The notes under the pieces are model-generated. The model worked only from the letters and a program-made list of their open reading frames with translations. It had not been told where the DNA came from and did no database searches. 64,000 nt of DNA from Komagataeibacter sp. FNDCF1 (GTDB taxonomy: Bacteria > Pseudomonadota > Alphaproteobacteria > Acetobacterales > Acetobacteraceae). A program made the translations under genes and the position numbers. The stretch lies in the NCBI RefSeq assembly GCF_021295335.1, contig NZ_JAIWOT010000001.1:2999501-3063500 (forward strand). Direction: 5' to 3'. Shown here one piece after another: positions 26,413-36,870 of the stretch (its first letter is position 1; every line of letters starts with the position of its first letter).

Positions 26413-27987
26413 ATGAGCATCGACCATCCCTCCTTTGGCCGTATCGACCCCAACCGTGTCATCATTTTTGACACCACGCTGCGTGACGGTGAACAGTCCC
26501 CCGGCTTTTCCATGAACCTGGCTGAAAAGCTGCGCATGGCCGAAGCGCTGGAAGAACTGGGCGTGGACGTGATGGAAGCGGGCTTTCCCGTGGCGTCAAA
26601 GGGCGATTTCGACAGCGTTCACCAGATCGCGCAGAAGGTGAAGAACAGCGTTGTATGCGCGCTGGCGCGCAGTGGCGGCAAGAATGACATCACGGCCGCG
26701 GCCGAGGCGATCAGGCCCGCAAAGCGCGGACGCATCCACAACTTCATCTCCACATCGCCGCTGCACATGAAGTACAAGCTGCGCATGGAGCCGGAAACGG
26801 TGCTGGAACTGATCGAGGCGGGCAACCGTGCCTCGCGCCAGTTCACCGATGACGTGGAATGGTCGGCGGAAGACGGCTCGCGCACCGACCCCGATTTCCT
26901 GTGCCGCTGTGTGGAAACCGCCATCCGCGCGGGTGCGACCACCATCAACATCCCCGATACGGTCGGCTATTCCACGCCGGAAGATATGGCCCGCATCTTC
27001 AATGACCTGCGCACCCGCGTGCCCGGTGCCGACGGGGTGATCTTCTCCACCCACAACCACAACGACCTGGGGCTGGGCGTGGCCAATACGGTTGCAGCAC
27101 TGCAGGCAGGCGCGCGCCAGGTGGAATGCACCATCAACGGCATTGGCGAGCGCGCGGGCAATGCGGCGCTGGAGGAAATCATCATGGTGCTGCGCACGCG
27201 CCATGACGTGTTGCCCTACACCACCGGCATCCATACCGAGCGCCTGCTGCGCACGTCGCGCATGCTGGCCACCATCACCGGCTTCGATGTGCAGCCCAAC
27301 AAGGCGATCGTCGGTCGCAACGCATTTGCGCATGAAAGCGGCATCCATCAGGACGGTATCCTGAAAAACGCCGCCACTTACGAGATCATGACACCCGAAA
27401 GCGTGGGCTGGAACCGGACGTCACTGGTGCTGGGCAAGCATTCGGGCCGTGCCGCCTTCCGCGACAAGCTGAAGGCGATGGGCTACGAAAACATCGAGGA
27501 AGCCCAGTTCAACGATGCCTTCAGCCGCTTCAAGGACCTGGCCGACCGCAAGAAGGTCATCTACGACGAGGACCTGGTGGCGCTGGTTGATGATGAAGTG
27601 CGCGACCATGCCCGCATCCGCTTCGTGGCGCTGGATGTGACCGCGGGCTCCCGCCGCCCCGCCACCGCCGATCTGGTGCTGGAAGTCGATGGCAGACGCG
27701 AGGAAGGTCACGCCGAAGGGCAGGGCCCGGTCGATGCCGCGTTCAACGCCATCCGCGCCATCGTGTCGCATGACGCGACATTGCAGTTGTATTCCGTCGG
27801 CGCCGTGACCGAAGGCAGCGACGCGCAGGCCCGTACCTCGGTCCGGCTGGAGGAAGATGGCAAGCTGGTGGACGGGCAGGGTGCGGATGCCGACACGCTG
27901 GTCTCCGCCGTGCGGGCCTACGTGCATGCGCTGAACAAGCTGCTGGTCAAGCGCGACCGTGCCGAACCGGCCGCACTGGATGCCTGA
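26413..27987 (+). CDS. leuA: 2-isopropylmalate synthase
   Basis: First committed enzyme of leucine synthesis, 524 residues, condensing acetyl-CoA with 2-ketoisovalerate. The TIM-barrel domain starts with FDTTLRDGEQSPG. HNHNDLGLG carries metal ligands, and the NAFAHESGIHQDG segment belongs to the linker region. The C-terminal LeuA dimer domain (about residues 390-510) is the site of leucine feedback inhibition. The start at 26413 is preceded by GAGGTTA; an in-frame GTG 16 codons upstream is less likely. A probable Leu leader upstream suggests attenuation in addition to feedback control. Confidence 0.96.
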   Translation: MSIDHPSFGRIDPNRVIIFDTTLRDGEQSPGFSMNLAEKLRMAEALEELGVDVMEAGFPVASKGDFDSVHQIAQKVKNSVVCALARSGGKNDITAAAEAIRPAKRGRIHNFISTSPLHMKYKLRMEPETVLELIEAGNRASRQFTDDVEWSAEDGSRTDPDFLCRCVETAIRAGATTINIPDTVGYSTPEDMARIFNDLRTRVPGADGVIFSTHNHNDLGLGVANTVAALQAGARQVECTINGIGERAGNAALEEIIMVLRTRHDVLPYTTGIHTERLLRTSRMLATITGFDVQPNKAIVGRNAFAHESGIHQDGILKNAATYEIMTPESVGWNRTSLVLGKHSGRAAFRDKLKAMGYENIEEAQFNDAFSRFKDLADRKKVIYDEDLVALVDDEVRDHARIRFVALDVTAGSRRPATADLVLEVDGRREEGHAEGQGPVDAAFNAIRAIVSHDATLQLYSVGAVTEGSDAQARTSVRLEEDGKLVDGQGADADTLVSAVRAYVHALNKLLVKRDRAEPAALDA

Positions 27988-28028
27988 ACGCCATAGCGCC
28001 TGACACGCCGGCGGTCCATGGACCGGCA

Positions 28029-28068
28029 CCCCGCGACGGGAAACCCTGTCGCGGGGTGTCGTGTTTTC
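28029..28068 (+). terminator. Rho-independent terminator of leuA
   Basis: Stem CCCCGCGACGGG (28029-28040) pairs with CCCTGTCGCGGGG (28044-28056) with one bulged base around an AAA loop, followed by a T-rich stretch ending in TTTT. It sits 42 bp after the leuA stop. Confidence 0.8.
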
Positions 28069-28587
28069 TACGCGTTTTGCGGGTTTTCAGTAGCCGCCAT
28101 AGCCTTCGGGGTAGCTGCCTTCCTGCTGCGGGTATTCCCCCTGCGGATAGGCGCCCTGCCCATAGCCGTAAGGCTGCTGGGAATAGCCATCCTGCTGCGG
28201 ATAACCGCTTTGTCCGTAGCCAGCCTGTCCATAGCCGCTCTGGCCGTAATAACCGTCCTGCCGGGGGTAGCCGGGCTGCGCATAGCCCTGCTGCGGATAG
28301 GCGCCGCGCGCCGCGCCTGCCGCCTGCGGGCAGCTTTGCGGTGGGTAGCCTGGCGGCAGCACGCGGCCGTCGGGGCAGATGGTGGAGGGGACTTCACCCC
28401 TGGCGCGGCGTGGTGGCGTGGTGGCGGCCCCTACGGCGGCCCCACCGGCGGCGCCGGCCAGCGCGCCGATGGCGGCCCCGCGACCGCCGCCGGCCAGTCC
28501 GCCGATCAGGGCGCCGCCGCCCGCGCCAAGCAGGCCGCCGCCAATGGCGCGCTGGCCGGGATCACGGGTATCCTCGCACGCGCCTAG

Positions 28588-28604
28588 CAGCCTGTCGGGT
28601 TGGG
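28588..28604 (+). repeat. IS left terminal inverted repeat
   Basis: CAGCCTGTCGGGTTGGG, identical to the complement of the right end, directly next to the CTAG duplication at 28584-28587. Confidence 0.93.
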
Positions 28605-28640
28605 GTACCCTGTGAAGGGGTAAGGCTGTAGAGTGTCGCG

Positions 28641-29984
28641 ATGAGCCGCTTCATCCCGTTTGACCGATCCCAGCCGTATCTTCTGCCGCCTGATCTGACG
28701 TCGTGGCTTCCGGCTGACGATATGGCGCATTTCATTGTCGCAGCTGTTGAGCGGGTTCCGATGAGTGCGTTCTGCGTGCCAGTGCGCACGGGAGGCAAGG
28801 CGCAGTATCATCCGCGCCTGATGCTGGCCCTTCTGATCTTCAGCTATGCGAACGGGTTGTTTTCCTCACGCCGGATCGAGCGGGCGACATATCGCGACAT
28901 CGGGGTACGCTTCGTGGCGGCGAACCTGCATCCGGATCATGATACGATTGCGACCTTCCGCCGGACGAACCGGACAGCCATTGAAGCTGCATTTGCGCAG
29001 GTCCTGCTTCTGGCGCGCGAGACGGGTCTGCTGCGTCTGGGTGTCGTATCGATTGACGGCACGAAAATTGATGCCGACGCTTCGAAATACCGTTCCCTGC
29101 GCTACGACCGGATCAGGGCACTGCGCGAACAGCTGGCGGTGGATATCGCGAAACTGATGGACCAGGCGGAGCACGCAGATGCCACAGACAGAGATCCGCA
29201 GGCCCTGCCAGAAGAGCTTGCCCGACGGGAAACACTGAAAGCGAAGCTGGACGAAGCCTGCGCCCGGCTGGAAGCAGATGCGAAAGCGCAGGCCGAGGCG
29301 GCGCGACCGGCATACGAGAAGAAGAAAGCCGCTTATGATGCGAAAACAGGGCGTCGTGGCAGGGCGCCGAAACCGCCGGATGATGAACCGCCACCCGACC
29401 GGCAGATCAGTCTGACCGATCCCGACAGCCGCCTCATGCGGCGTTCGGACGCCCACGAGTTCCGGCAGGCTTACAATGCCCAGGCCGTGGTCTGCGCCGA
29501 AGGCAGTCAGCTGATCGTGACAACCGACGTTGTCGCCACGTCAGCGGACGCGCCATCCTTTGCCAGCACCGTGCTGTCGATGGAACACACGATCGGTCTC
29601 CCAAAGACAGTGCTCGCCGACACCGGTTACGCCAGCGGGCAGGCGGTCCGGGACCTGCGGAAAAAAGGCATCGATCCGCTGGTCGCCATCGGACGGCCCT
29701 GCGCCCGCAGGCCTTATGACTTCCGGCCACCTCCTGAAGACAGGGAACCGCGCCGGATCACCGAACCCTGGCGGCTTGCCATGAAGAAAAAACTGGAAAC
29801 CACAAAAGCCGGAAATATTTACAGACTACGAAAACAGACCGTTGAACCGGTCTTTGGAATTATCAAAAGCATCATGGGCTTCAGAAGATTCAGTCTGCGT
29901 GGCCTTGCAAAAGTCACGACTGAATGGACCCTCGTCGCTCTCGCATACAACTGCAAAAGAATGGCACGGCTTCAGGCAGCATAA
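28641..29984 (+). CDS. IS1182-family transposase
   Basis: DDE transposase of 447 residues, full length and without frameshift. The N-terminal DUF772-type domain includes LLPPDLTSWLPADDMAHF and the RIERATYRDIGVRFV segment. The catalytic acids are likely in VVSIDGTKID, in VLADTGYASG and in KQTVEPVFGIIK. A charged, Lys/Ala-rich coiled-coil-like insert (about residues 180-260) precedes the second aspartate, which explains the length compared with the roughly 330 residues of IS5 proteins. It is transcribed opposite to the interrupted lipoprotein gene and towards mreB. Confidence 0.92.
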   Translation: MSRFIPFDRSQPYLLPPDLTSWLPADDMAHFIVAAVERVPMSAFCVPVRTGGKAQYHPRLMLALLIFSYANGLFSSRRIERATYRDIGVRFVAANLHPDHDTIATFRRTNRTAIEAAFAQVLLLARETGLLRLGVVSIDGTKIDADASKYRSLRYDRIRALREQLAVDIAKLMDQAEHADATDRDPQALPEELARRETLKAKLDEACARLEADAKAQAEAARPAYEKKKAAYDAKTGRRGRAPKPPDDEPPPDRQISLTDPDSRLMRRSDAHEFRQAYNAQAVVCAEGSQLIVTTDVVATSADAPSFASTVLSMEHTIGLPKTVLADTGYASGQAVRDLRKKGIDPLVAIGRPCARRPYDFRPPPEDREPRRITEPWRLAMKKKLETTKAGNIYRLRKQTVEPVFGIIKSIMGFRRFSLRGLAKVTTEWTLVALAYNCKRMARLQAA

Positions 29985-30019
29985 GCCGGGTCAGCCTCGG
30001 CGTTATCAGCCGCAAAATG

Positions 30020-30036
30020 CCCAACCCGACAGGCTG
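30020..30036 (-). repeat. IS right terminal inverted repeat
   Basis: CCCAACCCGACAGGCTG, the exact inverse of the left end, followed by the second CTAG copy at 30037-30040. Confidence 0.93.
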
Positions 30037-30109
30037 CTAGGCCAAGGCACAGCCCGGCAGCCAGCAGGATGGCCGGGCGGAAAGTCATGCGGGGGAAGAA
30101 TGTTTTCAT

Positions 30110-31461
<1,352 letters not shown>

Positions 31462-31607
31462 CGGACGGGACACAGGGCCGCTGCCTGCTGCGTGTGGAGG
31501 GCAGCGTACTGATGGGGGAGACGCAGGACAATGCAGGTCCGGCGATCAGGCGGTATTGGACGACCCGGCAGGCGTGACGGCACCGTTGCGCGTGGAGGGG
31601 TGCGTTA

Positions 31608-32525
31608 ATGCCCGTTTCCATCCAGTTCCGTCAGGCACTTGGCAAGCTGGTGCTGCCCGCGCTGATCCTTGTGGCCTGTGGCGTGATCCTGCTGGGCAAG
31701 GCGGACCGCGCGCTTGTTGAAAAGCTGCGCATGCAGACCGCCGACCTGCTGGCGCCCGCCTACGGACTGGTGGCGTGGCCACAGGCCAAGCTGCGCTGGC
31801 TGTCGGGCAACCTGCAGGACATCCGCAATCTGGAAGCGGAGAACATCCGCCTGCGCGCCGAAAACGAATCGCTGCGCCACTGGTACGACGTGGCCGCGGC
31901 ACTTGCGGATGAAAACGGCACGCTGAAAGCCAACCTGCACTGGATTCCCGATAATGCGCCCACTTTCGTCAGCGGGCGGGTGGTGCGTGACACAAGCGGG
32001 CTGTATGCGCGTGCCGTGCTGCTGGCGATCAATCCCGATACATCGGTGCGCAAGGGCGGCATTGCGCTGGATGGCGCGGGGCTGGTCGGGCGCGTGACCG
32101 AGGTGGGCAGGCGTTCGGCGCGCGTGCTGCTGATTACCGATTCGTCCAGCCGCCTGCCCGTAACCCTGGAATCCAGCCATGCCGCCGCCATCATGGCGGG
32201 CGACAATTCGGCCCTGCCACGCATCATCTTCTATCCGCAGGATAACGTGCCGATCGAGGGCGAGCGCGTCGTGACCAATGGCGAGATCGAAAGCCTGCCC
32301 GCCGGCCTGCCGGTGGGGCATGTGCATTATGTGCGCCCCGGCCAGCCGGTAGTGGTGCCTGCCGCGGCGCTGGACCATGTCGATATCCTGCGTATCTTCG
32401 ACTATGCGGACAGTGTCGCCCCGCCTGATGCGCCGGGCCGCGTGCCGCTGCCACCGCCCGTGGGGGGCACGCTGCCGCTGCCATCGCAGTTCCAGCCACA
32501 TGCCGATCAGGGGCTGCATGGATGA
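31608..32525 (+). CDS. mreC: Rod shape-determining protein MreC
   Basis: Elongasome scaffold of 305 residues. One membrane helix near residues 13-31 anchors it in the inner membrane. A coiled coil follows at about 65-105 (LEAENIRLRAENESLRHW), then the periplasmic double beta-barrel domain containing SGRVVRDTSGLYARA and GLVGRVTEVGRRSARVLL. The Pro-rich tail (PPDAPGRVPLPPPVGG) is probably disordered. It lies 146 bp after mreB and overlaps mreD by 4 bp (ATGA). MreC links the cytoplasmic filament to PBP2 and RodA. Confidence 0.93.
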   Translation: MPVSIQFRQALGKLVLPALILVACGVILLGKADRALVEKLRMQTADLLAPAYGLVAWPQAKLRWLSGNLQDIRNLEAENIRLRAENESLRHWYDVAAALADENGTLKANLHWIPDNAPTFVSGRVVRDTSGLYARAVLLAINPDTSVRKGGIALDGAGLVGRVTEVGRRSARVLLITDSSSRLPVTLESSHAAAIMAGDNSALPRIIFYPQDNVPIEGERVVTNGEIESLPAGLPVGHVHYVRPGQPVVVPAAALDHVDILRIFDYADSVAPPDAPGRVPLPPPVGGTLPLPSQFQPHADQGLHG

Positions 32526-33088
32526 AAAACTTCACCCCGCCGCCCATCCGCCCCGGCATCCATCCGCGCTCGGGTCTTGGCTACCTGATCGACAATGGCG
32601 TGCGCAGCGCCGTGCCGTCCCTGTTCGTGTTTTTCGTGACGCTGGTGCTGTCCGCGCCACTCAACCTGCCCGGGCAGGTGGAACTCATGCCCGCGCTGGT
32701 CATGGGCACGGTGTTCCTGTGGTCGGTCTTCGTGCCTGTTCTCATGCCGTCGCTGGTGGTGTTCGTGCTTGGCCTGTGGGTGGATATTCTCAGTTTCGGG
32801 CCGGCGGGTGTCATGCTGCTCATGATGCTGATCGTGCATGGTGTTGCCCTGTCGGCGCGTTATACACTGGCACGGGTTAATTTTTTTGTACTCTGGCTTG
32901 TGTTTGGCGTGGTGATGGTGGGGGTTACGGCGCTACAATGGGTGCTGTGTTCCGCACTGGCCTTGCATATTGTGGAGTTTCTGCCTTTTGTTTTCGAGAC
33001 AGTCCTGTCCTTTGGCAGTTTTCCTGTCCTGTATGCAGGGTTTGTCTGGACCTACCGTTTTGTCGTCAATAACACGGACCGCTCCTGA
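32522..33088 (+). CDS. mreD: Rod shape-determining protein MreD
   Basis: Small polytopic membrane protein of 188 residues with about five hydrophobic segments, including SLFVFFVTLVLSAPL and VFGVVMVGVTALQWVL. Its position directly after mreC, with a 4-bp overlap, makes the assignment secure despite the low conservation of MreD. It is part of the inner-membrane elongasome. The segment from about 32880 on is more T-rich than its neighbours, as expected for hydrophobic codons. Confidence 0.9.
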   Translation: MKNFTPPPIRPGIHPRSGLGYLIDNGVRSAVPSLFVFFVTLVLSAPLNLPGQVELMPALVMGTVFLWSVFVPVLMPSLVVFVLGLWVDILSFGPAGVMLLMMLIVHGVALSARYTLARVNFFVLWLVFGVVMVGVTALQWVLCSALALHIVEFLPFVFETVLSFGSFPVLYAGFVWTYRFVVNNTDRS

Positions 33089-33124
33089 AGCGGGTGTTAC
33101 AGCGTGTCCGTGCCGGATGAGTGC

Positions 33125-35044
33125 ATGAAGTTGCGTAAGAAGAAATCCGGCAACCGGCTCATGTCCCGCCCGGAGGAAGGCAAGAATCCCTCCCGGGGCG
33201 TGTTCACCCGCCGCGCCCTGCTGCTTATGGCGGCACAGGGGGCGGTACTGGGTGCATTGGGTGAACGCCTGTACGGGCTCCAGGTTCTCAATGGCAGTCA
33301 TTATGCGAAGCTTGCGGAAAACAACCGCCTGAGCAAACGCTTCTTCGCGCCGCCGCGCGGGCGCATTACCGACCGCTTCGGCATTTCGGTCGCGGCCAAC
33401 CGTGTCAACTGGCGGGCCCTCCTGCTGGCGGAGGAAACCAGCGACATTCCCGGCACGCTGGAGCGTTTTGCCCAGCTCGTGCCGCTGGAGCCGCGTGATA
33501 CCACGCGCATCGAGCACGAACTGCGCCACAAGCGGCGCTTCATCCCGATCATGCTGCGTGATTTCCTGTCATGGGATGACATGGCGCGGCTGGAACTCAA
33601 CATGCCTTCCCTGCCGGGCGTGCTGATTGATGTGGGCACCACGCGGGTCTACCCCTTCGGCCCGCTGCTGGCGCATGTGGTCGGCTATGTTGCCCCGCCC
33701 GCGGAAAAGGACGTGGTACACAACGCCGAACTGGCCCTGCCGGGCATGCGCGTCGGCCGTTCGGGCATCGAGCAGACACAGGATGCCAGCCTGCGCGGGC
33801 AGGTCGGATCGGTGGAGATGGAAGTCAATGCCGTGGGCCGCGTCATGGCTGAACTGGACCGTGACGAAGGGCTGGCGGGCGACGAGATCACGCTGACCAT
33901 AGACAGCGGGCTGCAGCAGCAGGTGCTGGGCCGGATTGCCGACCAGTCAGCCAGTGCGGTGGTGATGGACTGCCGCAACGGGGAGGTGCTGGCCATGGTC
34001 AGCAACCCCTCCTTCGACCCGTCGCTGTTCGATAGCGGGGTCAGTCAGGCACAGTGGATCGAATGGACCAACAACAGCCAGACCCCGCTGATCAACAAGG
34101 CGGTGTCGGGGCTGTACCCGCCCGGTTCCACCTTCAAGCCCGCCGTGGCCATGGCGGCGCTGCGCGCGGGCACGCTTTCACCCAGCGACCGGATCAGCTG
34201 CCCGGGCTACATTGACGTTGGCGGCACGCGCTTCCATTGCTGGTCACGCTACGGGCATGGTTCGATCAACCTGCGCCAGGGGCTGAAATATTCATGTGAC
34301 GTGTTCTTCTATGAAGTCGCGCGGCGCACGGGCATGGATGCGATTGCCGCCACGTCCGAACTGTTCGGCCTGGGCGCCAGGCTGCCCGAAATCGAACTGC
34401 CTCATGTGCGCCAGGGGCTTATTCCCACTCCCACATGGCGGCGCGCGCATGGCCACCACTGGAATGGGGGGGACACCATTGTCAGTGGCATCGGGCAGGG
34501 GTTCGTGCAGGTGACGCCGCTGCAGCTGGCCACCTATGCCTCCCGCATTGCCACGGGGCGCGCCGTGCAGCCGCACCTGATCCGCTCGGTGGCGGGGCGG
34601 CTGGCCGGCCTGACCGATCTGGGCCATGCAACGGACATGGACATGCCCGGTACGTTCTTTGAAGATATACGCGCGGGCATGTACGCCGTGGTGAACGAGG
34701 AAGGCGGCACCGCGCCCAAGGCACGGCTGGATATTCCGGGCGTGCAGATGGCGGGCAAGACCGGCTCGGCACAGGTGCGCCGTGTATCGCGCGCCATGCG
34801 TGAGAGCGGGCACTTCAATTCCGCCAACCTGCCGTGGGAATACCGGCCCCATGCGCTGTTCATCTGCTATGCGCCCTATGATGCGCCGCGCTACGCCACG
34901 GCGGTGGTGATCGAGCACGGCAATGCGGGTGCCGATGTGGCCGCCCCCCTTGCGCGAGACATCATGACCGATACCCTGCGCCGTGATCCGGTCAACCACC
35001 GTGAACCGCCGGGGCAGGAAGTGGCGCAGGCCGAGGTGGACTGA
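33125..35044 (+). CDS. mrdA: Penicillin-binding protein 2 (peptidoglycan transpeptidase)
   Basis: Class B PBP of about 639 residues that cross-links peptidoglycan during elongation. A cytoplasmic basic N-terminus is followed by one membrane helix (ALLLMAAQGAVLGALG). The PBP dimerisation domain comes next, with the family motif PPRGRITDRFG. The transpeptidase domain has the active-site S335 in PGSTFKP, the SxN-type motif in YSCDVFFYE and KTGSAQ as the KTG box. I favour the ATG at 33125; a GTG at 33104 and an ATG at 33161 are alternatives. It works as a pair with the adjacent RodA glycosyltransferase. Confidence 0.95.
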   Translation: MKLRKKKSGNRLMSRPEEGKNPSRGVFTRRALLLMAAQGAVLGALGERLYGLQVLNGSHYAKLAENNRLSKRFFAPPRGRITDRFGISVAANRVNWRALLLAEETSDIPGTLERFAQLVPLEPRDTTRIEHELRHKRRFIPIMLRDFLSWDDMARLELNMPSLPGVLIDVGTTRVYPFGPLLAHVVGYVAPPAEKDVVHNAELALPGMRVGRSGIEQTQDASLRGQVGSVEMEVNAVGRVMAELDRDEGLAGDEITLTIDSGLQQQVLGRIADQSASAVVMDCRNGEVLAMVSNPSFDPSLFDSGVSQAQWIEWTNNSQTPLINKAVSGLYPPGSTFKPAVAMAALRAGTLSPSDRISCPGYIDVGGTRFHCWSRYGHGSINLRQGLKYSCDVFFYEVARRTGMDAIAATSELFGLGARLPEIELPHVRQGLIPTPTWRRAHGHHWNGGDTIVSGIGQGFVQVTPLQLATYASRIATGRAVQPHLIRSVAGRLAGLTDLGHATDMDMPGTFFEDIRAGMYAVVNEEGGTAPKARLDIPGVQMAGKTGSAQVRRVSRAMRESGHFNSANLPWEYRPHALFICYAPYDAPRYATAVVIEHGNAGADVAAPLARDIMTDTLRRDPVNHREPPGQEVAQAEVD

Positions 35045-35103
35045 AGCACACCCCGTCCGTGCCCGCGGGCTGCGCCATGACCATGCCTGTTGTGGAGAAT
35101 GGA

Positions 35104-36261
35104 ATGAAATTCCAGAAGCGCCTGCTGCGCGCCGAACCCAATTTCCAGATCCTGACCAAGCTGTGGCAGGTCAACTGGCTGTATGTGATCCTGATCTGCG
35201 CGCTGGCGGTGGTGGGGTATGTGGCGCTGTATTCCGCCGGGGGCGGTACGTCCCGCCCGTTCGCGGGGCCGCAGTCCATACGCTTCTGCTTTGGCGTGGT
35301 CATGATGCTGGGTATCGCGTTGATGAGTCCCGCCATCCTGGTACGCCTGGCCTGGCCGCTCTATATTTTTTCGCTTATTTTGCTGGTGGCGGTATTGCGC
35401 ATGGGGCATGTGGGCAAGGGGGCGGAGCGGTGGCTCATGCTGGGTGGCATGCAGGTCCAGCCATCGGAACTGGCCAAGATCGCGCTCGTGCTCATGCTGG
35501 CTGCGTGGTTCCACAAGATCAGTTACCGCAGCATGGGCAATCCGCTGCTGCTGATTCCGCCGGCATTGATGGTGCTGGTGCCCGTGGCCCTGGTGCTCAA
35601 GGAACCGAACCTTGGCACCGCCGTCATCATCGGTACGGTAGGGGCAAGCATGTTCTTTGGCGCGGGCATGCGGCTGTGGCAGATCGCGCTGCTCATCCTG
35701 CCGGTGCCCATGCTGGCCAGGATCGCCTACAGCCATCTGCATGACTACCAGAAAGCGCGGGTCACCACCTTCCTCCACCCCGAAAGCGACCCGCTGGGGG
35801 CTGGCTACAACATCATCCAGTCCAAGATCGCGCTGGGCTCGGGTGGCATGTGGGGGCAGGGTTACCTGCATGGCACGCAGGGCCAGCTCAACTTCCTGCC
35901 CGAAAAGCAGACGGACTTCATCTTCACCATGATTGCCGAGGAATGGGGCTACGTTGGCGGCGTTACCGTCATCGGCATGCTGCTGCTGCTGGTCTTTGGC
36001 GGCATGCTGATCGCCATGCGCAGCCGCAACCAGTTCGGTCGCCTGCTGGGGCTGGGCATTTCGATGAACTTCTTCCTGTACTGCGCGGTCAACCTGTCCA
36101 TGGTGATGGGGGCGATCCCGGTTGGGGGGGTGCCGCTGCCGCTCATTTCCTATGGCGGGTCGGCCATGCTCATGGTCATGTTCGGCTTCGGGCTGCTCAT
36201 GTCCGCATGGGTGCACCGCAATGCCACCTTTGGGGAGACGACACCGGGGGAAAAGGACTGA
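35104..36261 (+). CDS. rodA: Peptidoglycan glycosyltransferase RodA
   Basis: SEDS-family integral membrane protein of 385 residues with about ten membrane helices. It polymerises glycan strands from lipid II with PBP2. Family motifs include GAERWLMLGGMQVQPSE, KEPNLGTA, and the C-terminal VGGVPLPLISYGGSAML segment. The start at 35104 is preceded by GGAGAATGG. Its TGA overlaps the ATG of the next gene (TGATG), which suggests coupling. Confidence 0.95.
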   Translation: MKFQKRLLRAEPNFQILTKLWQVNWLYVILICALAVVGYVALYSAGGGTSRPFAGPQSIRFCFGVVMMLGIALMSPAILVRLAWPLYIFSLILLVAVLRMGHVGKGAERWLMLGGMQVQPSELAKIALVLMLAAWFHKISYRSMGNPLLLIPPALMVLVPVALVLKEPNLGTAVIIGTVGASMFFGAGMRLWQIALLILPVPMLARIAYSHLHDYQKARVTTFLHPESDPLGAGYNIIQSKIALGSGGMWGQGYLHGTQGQLNFLPEKQTDFIFTMIAEEWGYVGGVTVIGMLLLLVFGGMLIAMRSRNQFGRLLGLGISMNFFLYCAVNLSMVMGAIPVGGVPLPLISYGGSAMLMVMFGFGLLMSAWVHRNATFGETTPGEKD

Positions 36262-36653
36262 TGGCAGGCATCCTGCCGCCAACGCCTGCGGTGCATCGTT
36301 CCTACCGGCTCAGCACCTATCATGCATCCGGCCTGCCGCCTGTCCGCATTGGCCACAGGCCGCGCTGGCCAAAGGTGGCGCCACGGGGGGATATCGTGCT
36401 GCTCAGTGCCTGCAACCCCGGTGGCAGGCGGCGTGCCGATGGCTGGAACCGGCGCATGATGGGGCATCTGGCCAGTGCGCTGGCGGGGGTGGCGCATGTA
36501 TCGGGTGAAGGACGGCTGGGGCGGTGGTCCGAACCGCTTTATGCTGCCCGGATGCCGCTGGCGCGCGGGATCGTGCTGGCGCGGCGGTTCCGGCAGAACG
36601 CCGTGGTCGTGCTGCATGGCAACAGGCCCGCGCGGCTGGTGTATCTGGCCTGA
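36261..36653 (+). CDS. DUF3293 domain protein
   Basis: Short protein of 130 residues. The segments LLSACNPGG, GEGRLGRWSEPLYAA and ARRFRQNAVVVLHG match the pattern of the DUF3293 family, which has no known activity. It has no signal peptide or membrane helix. The start codon overlaps the rodA stop, so it is translated with the cell-shape operon, although a role there is not established. Its 3' end faces glyS across a two-hairpin repeat. Confidence 0.72.
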   Translation: MAGILPPTPAVHRSYRLSTYHASGLPPVRIGHRPRWPKVAPRGDIVLLSACNPGGRRRADGWNRRMMGHLASALAGVAHVSGEGRLGRWSEPLYAARMPLARGIVLARRFRQNAVVVLHGNRPARLVYLA

Positions 36654-36667
36654 TCCTGAAATATCCG

Positions 36668-36762
36668 GGGAAACACAAGGAAGTTTTGGGGTGTCGCCTT
36701 TTTTAAAAGGACGATGTTCCCTGAAGCCTTCTGAAAAAAGCTTCACCAAAAACTTTTCCATG
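36668..36762 (-). repeat. Two-hairpin dispersed repeat, copy B
   Basis: Degenerate copy in minus orientation between the convergent DUF3293 and glyS genes. On the minus strand it reads GTTTTTGGTGAAGC, a T/A-rich loop, GGCTTCAGGGAAC, then a GTCC/GGCGAC pair and ACCCCAAAACTT. The second stem is less perfect than in copy A. Confidence 0.65.
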
Positions 36763-36793
36763 GTTGCGGGCTGTCTGCCGGGCAGCTTTGTGG

Positions 36794-36862
36794 AAGCCTG
36801 AAAAAAGAATGCCGCCCTTTTTAGAAAAAAGGCGGCATCCAAGAACTTCTATGGTTTTTTAA
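36794..36862 (+). repeat. Partial two-hairpin repeat, copy B2 (terminator)
   Basis: A second, partial copy in plus orientation. ATGCCGCC and GGCGGCAT (36809-36838) pair around a T/A-rich centre, followed by CCAAGAACTT. Lying directly after the glyS stop on its strand, it is a likely glyS terminator. Confidence 0.65.
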
Positions 36863-36870
36863 ACGATCTT

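Larger units (their letters stand above)
28588..30036 (+). mobile_element. Insertion sequence, IS1182-family-like, 1449 bp
   Basis: Complete element with 17-bp perfect terminal inverted repeats (CAGCCTGTCGGGTTGGG) and a 4-bp target duplication CTAG on each side. It carries one transposase gene with about 50 bp of non-coding sequence at each end. Base composition and codon use are less GC-rich than in the surrounding genes. The intact ends, intact transposase and exact target duplication suggest a recent insertion. Confidence 0.93.
28087..30109 (-). pseudogene. Glycine-zipper lipoprotein gene interrupted by an IS element
   Basis: The gene begins at the ATG at 30107-30109, reads MKTFFPRMTF, a hydrophobic stretch and LCLGL, and is then broken by the insertion sequence after 24 codons. 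The rest lies at 28087-28583. Removing the IS and one CTAG copy restores a single frame of 189 residues. The restored lipobox is LGLGAC, so the break falls inside the lipoprotein signal just before the acylated cysteine. Residues 36-80 are a glycine-zipper-like hydrophobic segment (GGGLLGAGGGALIGGLAG). The C-terminal 75 residues are GYxQ repeats (GYGQ, GYPQQ). Function unknown; envelope localisation is inferred. The distal part has no signal peptide of its own and is probably not expressed usefully. Confidence 0.85.
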
